A stretch of 8,075 bases of DNA from assembly GCA_030623035.1 (NCBI GenBank), contig JAUXFK010000130.1, positions 1 to 8,075 on the forward strand. The letters are read 5' to 3'. Below, one piece after another: positions 1-6,286 of the stretch. The position numbers and the translations under genes are program-made. The stretch is from Deltaproteobacteria bacterium (GTDB lineage Bacteria > Desulfobacterota > UBA8473). How positions within the stretch are numbered: the first letter of the stretch is position 1; every line of letters begins with the position of its first letter. The notes beneath the pieces are model-generated. The model was not told where the DNA came from. It made no database searches and saw only the letters and a program-made list of their open reading frames with translations.

Positions 1-22
1 CGGCAAATAGGCAAGACAACTA

Positions 23-108
23 TGTGCCTCTGTGCCTTTGCCCCTCTGTGCCTGAGTAGTTACAAAATATCAGTGATGATCAGCGTAGATCGGCGACTGA
101 GTAGTTAC
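23..108. repeat. short direct repeats (CCTCTGTGCCT and CTGAGTAGTTAC)
   Basis: Two kinds of direct repeat lie together here. The 11-mer CCTCTGTGCCT occurs at 27-37 and 43-53, within three copies of TGTGCC at 23-28, 31-36 and 47-52. The 12-mer CTGAGTAGTTAC occurs at 52-63 and again at 97-108, 45 bp apart. The low-complexity open frames across this stretch are a by-product of the repeats and do not look like protein. The arrangement resembles dispersed intergenic repeats of environmental bacteria, but that is inference. The left edge of the window may cut through a longer array. Confidence 0.55.
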
Positions 109-335
109 GTTTTTTTAGGGGAAAAGAGGCACATTGGGCACAATTGTTGTGGCAACGGGTACACAGCAAAATCCCCTGCGCCTCAGATTATTGTCTTTTT
201 TTGAAAATGTCCCGGACAATTGGAAAAGGACTGGATTTGTTTCCGTGAATGAGATATAAAATAAGATAAGGGTATGAATAAAGATAAATAAATTGAGAAA
301 ATCGTAAACCCAATTCATTTAAGGTGATGTATGAG

Positions 336-390
336 GGTGTCGTTCTTGAATTTCTGTATTGTAGGGAGTAAAGAGACGGCACCTTTTTTT
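336..390 (+). terminator. possible intrinsic terminator with long loop
   Basis: GGTGTCGT at 336-343 pairs with ACGGCACC at 376-383 (8 pairs, one G-U wobble). The stem can be extended by TCTT/AAGA with a single bulged G, and it is followed directly by seven T residues at 384-390. The loop is long (about 23 nt), which lowers confidence. It could end a transcript entering from the left and insulate katA. No gene that would need it is visible in the window. Confidence 0.4.
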
Positions 391-454
391 GTTTGTCTGA
401 ATTAGAAATAGATGAAAAGTAAGAAAAGAGTGGGCTGGCCATAATGGCAAGATT

Positions 455-482
455 ATTTAGATTGCAAAATCGCAATCTAAAT
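455..482. repeat. perfect 11-bp inverted repeat upstream of katA
   Basis: ATTTAGATTGC at 455-465 is the exact reverse complement of GCAATCTAAAT at 472-482, with a 6-nt spacer (aaaatc). No T-tract follows on either strand, so it is not a typical terminator. Its place about 55 bp upstream of the katA -10 region suggests an operator or a two-site regulator target. It does not match the PerR box (TTATAAT-N-ATTATAA) that often controls catalases, so the regulator is unknown. Confidence 0.6.
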
Positions 483-510
483 CGATTATATGAGGTGTTA
501 TACTGCTAAA

Positions 511-542
511 TTGCAATATCTTTCCGTTTCGCATGCTATAAT
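511..542 (+). promoter_or_regulatory. probable katA promoter (extended -10)
   Basis: TATAAT at 537-542 is a perfect -10 box preceded by TG-n (534-536), making an extended -10. The only -35-like hexamer nearby, TTGCAA at 511-516, is spaced 20 bp away, which is long, so activity would rest on the extended -10 or on an activator. A start near 549 would give a leader of about 70 nt before the katA ATG. Confidence 0.5.
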
Positions 543-562
543 GCAACATTTTATAATGTTGC
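543..562. promoter_or_regulatory. perfect 8-bp palindrome at the predicted katA start site
   Basis: GCAACATT (543-550) and AATGTTGC (555-562) are perfect inverted repeats around the 4-nt spacer ttat. The palindrome begins immediately after the -10 box and covers the predicted transcription start. That is a classic position for a repressor operator, or for a hairpin at the 5' end of the mRNA. It shares the TTGCAA/GCAA theme with the 455-482 repeat and the 511-516 hexamer. No U-run follows, so it is not a terminator. Confidence 0.4.
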
Positions 563-617
563 TTTTCGGCAGCCTGATTCAAAGTTAGCTGCACAAAAAA
601 CTGATAGGAGGAAGACC

Positions 618-2084
618 ATGAGAAATGAGAAGAAGAAACTGACCAACAACGCCGGCGCTCCCGTCGCCGATAACCAGAACGTGATGACCGTCGGGCCTCG
701 CGGCCCGATGTTGCTACAGGATGTTTGGTTTCTGGAGAAGCTTGCCCACTTCGACCGGGAGGTCATCCCTGAGAGGCGCATGCACGCCAAGGGCTCCGGT
801 GCATATGGAACCTTTACAGTCACCCACCCCGTCACCCGCTACACAAAGGCTAAGATTTTCTCCGAAGTAGGCAAGAAGACCGAGCTGTTTACCCGTTTCT
901 CCACGGTGGCCGGTGAGCGAGGGGCGGCCGATGCCGAGCGCGACATCCGTGGCTTCGCGATCAAATTCTACACCGAGGAGGGGAACTGGGATCTGGTGGG
1001 CAACAACACGCCGGTATTCTTTCTGCGCGATCCACTGAAGTTCCCCGACCTGAACCACGCAGTAAAGCGCGACCCTCGCACCAATCTGCGCAGTGCCCGC
1101 AACAACTGGGACTTCTGGACCTCGCTGCCGGAAGCGTTACACCAGGTCACCATCACCATGAGCAACCGCGGAATTCCCTATTCCTACCGCCACATGCATG
1201 GCTTCGGCAGCCACACCTTCAGCCTGATCAACTCGAAAAACGAGCGGTTCTGGGTCAAGTTCCACCTGCACACCCAGCAGGAAATCAAGAACCTTACCGA
1301 TGAAGAGGCGGAGGCGATCATCGGTAAGAGCCGGGAAAGCCATCAACGCGATTTGTACGAAAGCATCGAGAGGGGAAACTTCCCGCGCTGGACGATGTTC
1401 ATCCAGGTGATGGCGGAGAAGGAAGCGGCCCATTGTCCATACAACCCCTTCGATCTGACCAAGGTCTGGTTCCATAAGGACTACCCCCTCATCGAGGTGG
1501 GTGTCCTCGAACTCAACCGCAACCCGGAGAACTACTTCGCCGAGGTCGAACAGTCGGCCTTCAACCCAGCCAGTATCGTGCCAGGCATCGGCTTCTCGCC
1601 CGACAAGATGCTACAGGGACGGCTGTTCTCCTACGCCGACGCCCAGCGCTACCGGCTAGGCGTGAACCATCACTTGATCCCGGTCAATTCTTCTCGCTGC
1701 CCGTTTCACAGCTACCACCGCGACGGAGCTATGCGGGTCGACGGCAATCATGGCAGCACGCTGGGCTATGAGCCCAACAGCTACGGCGAGTGGCAAGAGC
1801 AGGCGGATTTCTCGGAACCACCCCTAAGCTTGGAGGGGGCCGCCGACCACTGGAATCATCGCGAGGACGACGACTACTACTCCCAGCCCGGGATCCTCTT
1901 CCGATTGATGACGGCCGAGCAGCAGAAGGCGCTCTTCGGAAACACCGCCCGCGCGATGGGTGATGCTCCCAAGGAGATCAAGATCCGCCACATCGGCAAT
2001 TGCCTTAAAGCAGATCCGGCTTACGGTAAGGGGGTGGCCGACGCACTTGGCATCCCGCTTAGCGAAGTACCCAAGGAGGCATAA
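618..2084 (+). CDS. katA: haem catalase KatA, small-subunit type
   Basis: Cytoplasmic monofunctional catalase that converts two H2O2 to O2 and water. The protein is complete at 488 residues, within the range of clade 3 small-subunit catalases. The active-site motif FDREVIPERRMHAKGSGAYG places the catalytic His at residue 56. The distal Asn is in DLVGNNTP (N129). The proximal haem-binding motif GRLFSYADAQRYRLG has the ligand Tyr at 339. The C-terminal catalase-related domain spans roughly 415-480. The start is set by AGGAGGA at 606-612, 5 nt before ATG. Codons are strongly G/C-ending, unlike every neighbour, and the base composition changes abruptly at both ends of the gene, suggesting horizontal acquisition. 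It is probably driven by the extended -10 promoter with flanking palindromes. No ankyrin-like or other accessory catalase gene follows. The identity is secure. Confidence 0.97.
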   Translation: MRNEKKKLTNNAGAPVADNQNVMTVGPRGPMLLQDVWFLEKLAHFDREVIPERRMHAKGSGAYGTFTVTHPVTRYTKAKIFSEVGKKTELFTRFSTVAGERGAADAERDIRGFAIKFYTEEGNWDLVGNNTPVFFLRDPLKFPDLNHAVKRDPRTNLRSARNNWDFWTSLPEALHQVTITMSNRGIPYSYRHMHGFGSHTFSLINSKNERFWVKFHLHTQQEIKNLTDEEAEAIIGKSRESHQRDLYESIERGNFPRWTMFIQVMAEKEAAHCPYNPFDLTKVWFHKDYPLIEVGVLELNRNPENYFAEVEQSAFNPASIVPGIGFSPDKMLQGRLFSYADAQRYRLGVNHHLIPVNSSRCPFHSYHRDGAMRVDGNHGSTLGYEPNSYGEWQEQADFSEPPLSLEGAADHWNHREDDDYYSQPGILFRLMTAEQQKALFGNTARAMGDAPKEIKIRHIGNCLKADPAYGKGVADALGIPLSEVPKEA

Positions 2085-2131
2085 GCTGAACATCCGGATA
2101 CATAGATAATAAAAAAGTATCACTAATATTT

Positions 2132-2830
2132 ATGAAAAGGACAAACGAAAAAAATAAGACAAGTATTCTTGAAATTGAAGTTCATTATAGTAGGCAACAG
2201 AGTTTAGGAGAAGAAATCGCCAACAGTATTACTCATGGTATCGGTACAGCATTAAGCATAGCTGCACTTGTTCTTCTTGTGGTTTTTACTAGTAAATATG
2301 GCGATATATGGCGAATCGTAAGTTTCAGTATCTATGGCTCTACGCTTTTTATTCTTTATTTAGCGTCGACCCTATACCATAGCTTTACAAATAGACGTGT
2401 AAAAAAGTTTTTCAGAATTTTGGACCATTCATCCATCTACTTGCTTATAGCGGGAACATACACACCTGTGACCTTGGTTTCCATGCGCGGTCCATGGGGA
2501 TGGACTATTTTCGGACTTATTTGGGCTATGGCTATCGGAGGAATTATTGCCAAAATTTTCCTGATTGGTAAATATAAAATTGTCTCAGTATTACTTTATG
2601 TGGCTATGGGATGGCTTATTATTATTGCCTTTAAGCCCGTGCTACAAATGGTTCCCAAAGGTCTAATTATCTGGCTTTTTATTGGTGGGGTATGCTATAC
2701 TTTAGGGTTGATATTTTATGCATGCAAAAAGGTGCCGTATTTTCATTTTATCTGGCATCTTTTTGTACTCAGCGGGAGCATATCACATTTTTTTGGGATG
2801 CTGCTCCATTTAACTTCAAAAACAAATTAA
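2132..2830 (+). CDS. trhA: PAQR/hemolysin III family membrane protein
   Basis: Integral membrane protein of the CREST/PAQR superfamily (hemolysin III, TrhA/YqfA-like), linked in other bacteria to membrane-lipid homeostasis; its true activity here is unknown. The 232 residues have about seven hydrophobic segments (about 35-54, 60-80, 100-114, 119-140, 147-166, 175-195, 203-225). Conserved family features are EEIANSITHG (27-36), STLYHS with H83, LDHSSIYLLIAGTYTP starting at L97 (D98, H99), and HFIWH with H205 and H209. H83, H205 and H209 match the expected metal-binding histidines. A charged 24-residue N-terminal extension precedes the family core. No Shine-Dalgarno sequence is visible before ATG, and no better in-frame start exists. 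It lies 47 bp after katA with no terminator between them, so read-through is likely, but its AT-rich codons show a different origin from katA. Confidence 0.9.
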   Translation: MKRTNEKNKTSILEIEVHYSRQQSLGEEIANSITHGIGTALSIAALVLLVVFTSKYGDIWRIVSFSIYGSTLFILYLASTLYHSFTNRRVKKFFRILDHSSIYLLIAGTYTPVTLVSMRGPWGWTIFGLIWAMAIGGIIAKIFLIGKYKIVSVLLYVAMGWLIIIAFKPVLQMVPKGLIIWLFIGGVCYTLGLIFYACKKVPYFHFIWHLFVLSGSISHFFGMLLHLTSKTN

Positions 2831-2889
2831 GATTATTGTATTATTTTAGCCTTATAAAACAGAAAGCATTCGCCAAGCTTCAACGGCAA

Positions 2890-2983
2890 TCAAATTTTAA
2901 CCCGTGCAGAACTCGCATCTTTCCCCCTGTTCTTTCTTAAAGCTCACTAAGATGTTCAAACAGCTGCACGGATTAAAATTTGA
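2890..2983. mobile_element. 94-bp MITE-like element with 20-bp terminal inverted repeats
   Basis: TCAAATTTTAACCCGTGCAG at 2890-2909 is matched by CTGCACGGATTAAAATTTGA at 2964-2983, an inverted repeat of 20 bp with one mismatch around a 54-bp centre without an open frame. Flanks GGCAA on the left and CCACCGCC on the right extend the similarity weakly. There is no U-run, so it is not a normal terminator, although trhA ends only 60 bp upstream. The 'TCAAATTTTAA' ends recall the terminal repeats of IS21-like elements, so it may be a solo remnant or a non-autonomous derivative. No clear target duplication is seen. Confidence 0.45.
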
Positions 2984-3130
2984 CCACCGCCTTCGCAACT
3001 AAAATTTAAAAAAGCTAAACTGTTACAGATTATTCGAAAAAGAGTTTGTAACTGGCTGATTTATAATATCAATTTTTGATTCTTTCTTAAAAATGGACTT
3101 ATTCTACAGACTCGTTAGGCAGGCTTCAAT
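2984..3130. other. AT-rich spacer between the inverted-repeat element and the small ORF
   Basis: No gene is seen. A TATAAT hexamer at 3062-3067 could be a -10 box for the downstream small ORF, but no -35 box stands at a proper distance. GTTACA and TGTAAC near 3022-3052 form a weak 6-bp inverted repeat. Confidence 0.3.
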
Positions 3131-3145
3131 AGGAGGTTAAGTGAC

Positions 3146-3250
3146 ATGATAAATACTGTGAAGGCAATTTCTGACATTAGAGATTCTGTTGTATCTGTAC
3201 TTAGGGGTACATATGTCGAAGCCTGCAAAACAGAAAAAGGGAAAGATTAG
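3146..3250 (+). CDS. 34-residue small ORF with strong ribosome-binding site
   Basis: The ORF encodes 34 residues beginning MINTVKAISDIRDSVVSVLR and ending KTEKGKD. A perfect AGGAGG stands at 3131-3136, 9 nt before ATG. The middle (about residues 5-20) could form an amphipathic helix and the tail is lysine-rich; there is no membrane segment or signal peptide. I do not recognise the family. Right after the stop codon come a 9-bp hairpin (3258-3285) and the 12-bp hairpin at 3318-3347, so the ORF sits in a compact unit that could be a small mRNA or a dual-function RNA. It could also be the surviving 5' end of a longer lost gene. The evidence for translation is only the ribosome-binding site and composition. 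Confidence 0.35.
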   Translation: MINTVKAISDIRDSVVSVLRGTYVEACKTEKGKD

Positions 3251-3257
3251 ACCACCA

Positions 3258-3285
3258 CAGTTCCAAATATCTTTAGTTGGAACTG
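3258..3285 (+). repeat. 9-bp perfect hairpin after the small ORF
   Basis: CAGTTCCAA (3258-3266) pairs perfectly with TTGGAACTG (3277-3285) around a 10-nt loop. It lies 7 nt after the stop codon of the 34-codon ORF and 32 nt before the strong terminator stem. No T-tract follows, so it is a structural element or operator and not a terminator. Confidence 0.45.
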
Positions 3286-3310
3286 CATGGTGCATTGTTG
3301 AGGTTTTGCG

Positions 3311-3347
3311 CAATAAAAAAGGCTTAGGCATATTCGCCTAAGCCTTT
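3311..3347 (-). terminator. intrinsic terminator of the minus-strand dehydratase operon
   Basis: AAAGGCTTAGGC (3318-3329) and GCCTAAGCCTTT (3336-3347) form a perfect 12-bp stem with a 6-nt loop. Read on the minus strand, the stem is followed by TTTTTTATTG, a proper U-tract, and it lies 58 bp past the stop codon of the 421-residue gene. On the plus strand the stem is followed by GATTTTG, so weak bidirectional termination of the small-ORF transcript is also possible. Confidence 0.85.
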
Positions 3348-3405
3348 GATTTTGTAAGTGTATGACCAGAATTCAAACCTGGATTGACAGAGCCGGAAAC
3401 ATGCC

Positions 3406-4671
3406 CTATCTTCTTCTCCCGTCTATTGTCTCTAAAAGAGCTTCCAGTCTCGTATCTATCTGAGAATCCGAGATCATAGAGGAATCTATCATGTCTGATT
3501 CGATGACCACCCCCGGAACGCCGTGCCTCTTGTCCAGGGCATCGATTATGTCGAGATAAGAGAGGTTCCACATCCTGCATGTCTTTGAGGAGAACATGAT
3601 CAACCCATCAATAGAATACTCGTCTATCAGTTCACTAATATATTCGAGTGAACCTTTTGGAGCCTTGTTCGAGAATACCCTGGGATTATCTTCATCGAAA
3701 AAGCAATTGATAAATGATTCAAGGGGATTTTCAGGGTCAAGCCGTTCCGGATGAGGGAAGAACTCCCAGGGATATCTTCCGCATATGGCAAGGGCTCCCC
3801 TTGGGGTCAATTTACGCATAAACTTCCCCAGAAACGCCCATGGAATCCAACCGTCCCAGTATATACGATACTTCTCTCCCTCAGGAGCCATTGCAGGAAT
3901 CCCTTTTTCTTTCCTGTCCTGCAGCTCCTTCAACAGCTTTTTGTAGTATTCCGTGCTCCCAGGCTTTCCCATTAGATAGAAGACGGGTGCGATGCTTACG
4001 CCATAGTCCCACAGAGTCCAGTGCGAAGGCTTTGTCTTGAAAAACTCCCAGCACTGGTTCCGAAGCATTGTCGCCTCTTTGAGGTTCTTTATAATCTCGC
4101 TCAAATTGTCGTAGTTAAACTTCTTACCCGTGAACTCTTCTAACCGTGGTATAAGAACATCTCTATACTGGCCCAATACGAATTTTTTGAGCCTCGGGAC
4201 ATCTTCTTTCTCATAAGGTATGGGGAGCTCGACCGCAACAACAGGAACCTTCAGTCTACGGTGCAGTCCCTCTGCGTAGTGGGACATCTCAGTACAAAAA
4301 CGTCCGGATATCATAATATCCGGTATGGGAAGTATTGCCTGCGGGTTTATAGAAATCCCCTTTCTCACGGCTTCGGCCATACCCATGTGTAGACGGTGAT
4401 AGGAACACGTTTCAGGGAGGTCTCCTGTCATCTCCGCAACCTTCAGTACCTCATCAGCGGCACCTATGCCGCCACAATAGGCAGCATAACCGGCCATGAA
4501 ATGGCACTTTACCCCCATTGCATAAGGGATTATGAAGGTGGGACCGGATGCCCATGCAACCTTCTCTCCCCTTTCTTTTGCTGTCCTCAGTTCGGCCCAG
4601 TGCTTGTCTACCAGCGGTCTGATATCATTGGTTGTTTGAAGTCGGTTTATCTTGTACTTTGTATCGGCCAT
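3406..4671 (-). CDS. BcrB/HgdB-type subunit of a 2-hydroxyacyl-CoA dehydratase / benzoyl-CoA reductase family enzyme
   Basis: One of two [4Fe-4S]-bearing subunits of a radical acyl-CoA enzyme, either a benzoyl-CoA-reductase-like or a 2-hydroxyacyl-CoA-dehydratase-like protein; the substrate cannot be read from the sequence. It has 421 residues. Family landmarks are ETCSYHR with C89, ISGRFCTE with C126 before the KVPVVAVELP strand, and SSKTCRMWN with C365 leading into the closing VVIESDMIDSS and TRLEALLE segments (about 377-412). These three cysteines sit where the family binds its cluster. C56 and C66 are extra. The start is supported by GGAGGT, which lies inside the end of the preceding gene, 5 nt before ATG; the stop of that gene and this start overlap as TAATG, implying translational coupling. 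The subunit order C then B matches bcrCB and bzdNO operons. The family call is strong and the substrate is open. Confidence 0.88.
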   Translation of the reverse strand: MADTKYKINRLQTTNDIRPLVDKHWAELRTAKERGEKVAWASGPTFIIPYAMGVKCHFMAGYAAYCGGIGAADEVLKVAEMTGDLPETCSYHRLHMGMAEAVRKGISINPQAILPIPDIMISGRFCTEMSHYAEGLHRRLKVPVVAVELPIPYEKEDVPRLKKFVLGQYRDVLIPRLEEFTGKKFNYDNLSEIIKNLKEATMLRNQCWEFFKTKPSHWTLWDYGVSIAPVFYLMGKPGSTEYYKKLLKELQDRKEKGIPAMAPEGEKYRIYWDGWIPWAFLGKFMRKLTPRGALAICGRYPWEFFPHPERLDPENPLESFINCFFDEDNPRVFSNKAPKGSLEYISELIDEYSIDGLIMFSSKTCRMWNLSYLDIIDALDKRHGVPGVVIESDMIDSSMISDSQIDTRLEALLETIDGRRR

Positions 4672-5816
4672 TATACACCTCCAATAATTTCGACAAATGA
4701 TTGTAACCTGGTCTTTATCCCTTCCAGAGATATTATCTCGTGTTCCATCTGAAACATTATCTCACGTATACCCTTCTCCTCCATCTTGCTCTTGAAGTCA
4801 GGATAGTAACAGGTATGGGGAGGACAGAACTTTACTATAATGCTGATGGCCCCTTTTGCGCCACATTTCTCCATCCTCTCGATGACCTCTTCACCCCAAT
4901 CCACATCCCAGACTCCCTTGGTCGGGCAGAGAGGCGATTTTGTAAGATAACGACCTGCAAGGGCTTCTAAGGGGTTCCCATTTTGGCTCACCCGGTTCGC
5001 GAAATATCTTGAACCGACATAGAGATCGTCGTCTGGAATAATCATCCCCAGATCCTCTATCAAATCCAGGATATCGAACTGCAATGTCTGGCAAAGGCAA
5101 CCCACTGGAAAAACCCTTATCCTGTCCTTTTGAGGTTCCACGGATGCCCCTTCCATCGCCTTGATAAGTTCTTCGAGCAGCTCATTATGGTCTTCCTTGG
5201 GCATCAGCATACTTGACCATACAATCTGCATGACCTCTTTTGCCCTCAGTATCTCTGGTCTTTCTCTTCTTAGTTGGTAGACTCTCTCAAGAAGTTCCCT
5301 GTTCTTATTATAGACCTCGATGCTCTTGTTCAGTTTGTCATCCGATATCTTGTTGCCGGAAAAGACCTCTAAAGACGACTTAAAGGATTCCATATCCTCC
5401 ACTAGATATTCCCTTATGGAATCTCCTCCTTCAAAGATAGGGGGCATATAGAGAACCTTCTGATATGCCGGCCTGACGTTTCTTTCCATGATAAGGGGAA
5501 ACTCTCCCACCTGCAGACACTGTCTCACATGGAAGACCATCCCGTCCATGAAGCTCAGTCTCCCCCTTACCGCATCATCAACGAAACTCCTTGTAATACC
5601 ACAGTCATAAGGTGGTACGTGTGAATGCCCCCATGTGACAAACTCATTGCCTCTCCATATTACAACCGGAATCATATCGGCTGCATGGACGATCTCTTCC
5701 GGAACGTGCATGGGGAAGCAACCAATTATCTTCTTTTGTTTTTCCTCCCTTACATCAGTGACATAAGCATAAGGATCCGATGTCACCTCGGCAATCTTGC
5801 CCAGTATCTTTTCCAT
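4671..5816 (-). CDS. BcrC/HgdA-type subunit of a 2-hydroxyacyl-CoA dehydratase / benzoyl-CoA reductase family enzyme
   Basis: The partner subunit, 381 residues, is first in the operon. The N-terminal GCFPMHVPEEIVHAADMIPV (32-51) is the typical family opening. DCGITRS gives C72, VRQC gives C100, and KFCPPH gives C331; these are the expected three cluster ligands, with C33 and C336 additional. The C-terminal region TRLQSFVEII aligns with the family tail. A good AGGAG (minus strand, 5823-5827) lies 6 nt before ATG. With the downstream 421-residue subunit it should form a soluble cytoplasmic heterodimer (or its dimer) that needs one-electron activation by an ATP-dependent BcrAD/HgdC-type protein. 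No such gene lies on either side: the operon begins here after a long spacer and ends at a terminator two genes later. No clear promoter was found upstream. Confidence 0.88.
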   Translation of the reverse strand: MEKILGKIAEVTSDPYAYVTDVREEKQKKIIGCFPMHVPEEIVHAADMIPVVIWRGNEFVTWGHSHVPPYDCGITRSFVDDAVRGRLSFMDGMVFHVRQCLQVGEFPLIMERNVRPAYQKVLYMPPIFEGGDSIREYLVEDMESFKSSLEVFSGNKISDDKLNKSIEVYNKNRELLERVYQLRRERPEILRAKEVMQIVWSSMLMPKEDHNELLEELIKAMEGASVEPQKDRIRVFPVGCLCQTLQFDILDLIEDLGMIIPDDDLYVGSRYFANRVSQNGNPLEALAGRYLTKSPLCPTKGVWDVDWGEEVIERMEKCGAKGAISIIVKFCPPHTCYYPDFKSKMEEKGIREIMFQMEHEIISLEGIKTRLQSFVEIIGGV

Positions 5817-5895
5817 ACTCTTCTCCTTTCACTAAGCATTGTTTAAAATTTGCTTGATATTTGTACGATCTTGAATAGGGAAACGCCATTCTAAT

Positions 5896-6015
5896 TTATA
5901 ATTCATCCGCACTTAAAAATGATATTTTCCTTTGGACCAGCCATTCGTAGATTTTTTTGGGCAACCATCCAGCTCCTTTGTTTCTCAGGATAAACTCAAC
6001 GGAAAAGAAGTATTT
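5896..6015 (-). pseudogene. possible decayed C-terminal fragment
   Basis: A 39-codon frame without ATG runs from a stop at 6016-6018 to TAA at 5896-5898 on the minus strand. Its translation is protein-like, including GAGWLPKKIYEWLVQRKISF and ending SADEL. It is bounded upstream by the hairpin at 6012-6052. In another frame a 21-codon ORF starts at 5968 with AAAGGAG 4 nt upstream, so a tiny gene is an alternative reading. No family is recognised. It may equally be part of a dispersed repeat. Confidence 0.25.
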
Positions 6016-6052
6016 TCAGGCGGTTGCGCCTGTAAGGCGAATTCCTGAAAAT
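6012..6052. repeat. nested hairpin (9-bp outer, 5-bp inner stem)
   Basis: ATTTTCAGG (6012-6020) pairs with CCTGAAAAT (6044-6052). Inside, CGCCT (6027-6031) pairs with AGGCG (6035-6039) around a 3-nt loop. Both stems are perfect. There is no U-tract. The form resembles a REP-like palindromic unit or a structured RNA element, but only one copy is present in the window. Confidence 0.5.
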
Positions 6053-6092
6053 CTATGGAATGAATCTATCTTACGACGCCCCGTTTCCCGAA

Positions 6093-6212
6093 TCATAAAT
6101 TAATAAAGCAAAACACATGGTGTATCGAATCGAACCAATCTTTCGTATACAAAGCGTGTATCACTTTCATCCAGTACTTGTCAATCTTGCTTTTTAAAGG
6201 TCTACTCTTGGG
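6093..6212 (-). pseudogene. possible decayed gene fragment
   Basis: A second minus-strand open frame without interruption, 39 codons from a stop at 6213-6215 to TGA at 6093-6095, reads as a protein-like string that includes LKSKIDKYWMKVIHALYTKD. An ATG at 6168-6170 would give 25 residues but has no Shine-Dalgarno sequence. It does not join in frame with the fragment at 5896-6015. No family is recognised. A relic of a longer gene is the simplest reading, with low confidence. Confidence 0.2.
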
Positions 6213-6286
6213 TCAATCACATGTCAAGGAATCGAAGAATAATATTAAAGCGTTACTTTAACATATTTATATAACCATACGACAAT

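Larger units (their letters stand above)
109..510. other. gene-less AT-rich spacer upstream of katA
   Basis: No frame here has a start, a Shine-Dalgarno sequence and a protein-like composition together. A 6-bp inverted repeat, AGGGGA at 117-122 with TCCCCT at 172-177, encloses a segment with a small GTTG/CAAC hairpin. The minus strand of 121-185 reads as a short protein-like string without a start and may be a decayed gene. The rest, about 190-335, is AT-rich with nothing recognisable. The terminator-like hairpin and the 11-bp inverted repeat further right are listed separately. Confidence 0.5.

Noticed and set aside
126..184. tRNA-like pairing of GAGGCACA with TGCGCCTC
   Set aside because: The segment is only about 59 nt long, has a mismatch in the stem, and lacks recognisable T-arm, anticodon and D-arm sequences.
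2890..2983. Interpretation of the large inverted repeat as an ordinary rho-independent terminator of trhA
   Set aside because: The 54-nt centre and the absence of a T-run after the right arm do not fit; a mobile-element origin fits better.
3137..3331. 64-codon minus-strand ORF
   Set aside because: It reads through the terminator stem antisense to the small ORF, has no ribosome-binding site and shows a cysteine- and proline-rich composition typical of a chance frame.
3213..3341. 42-codon plus-strand ORF (MSKPAKQKKGKIRPPQFQIS...) overlapping the 34-codon ORF
   Set aside because: It overlaps the better-supported small ORF in another frame, has only a weak AGGGG upstream, and its last codons lie inside the strong terminator stem, so it is probably a chance frame.
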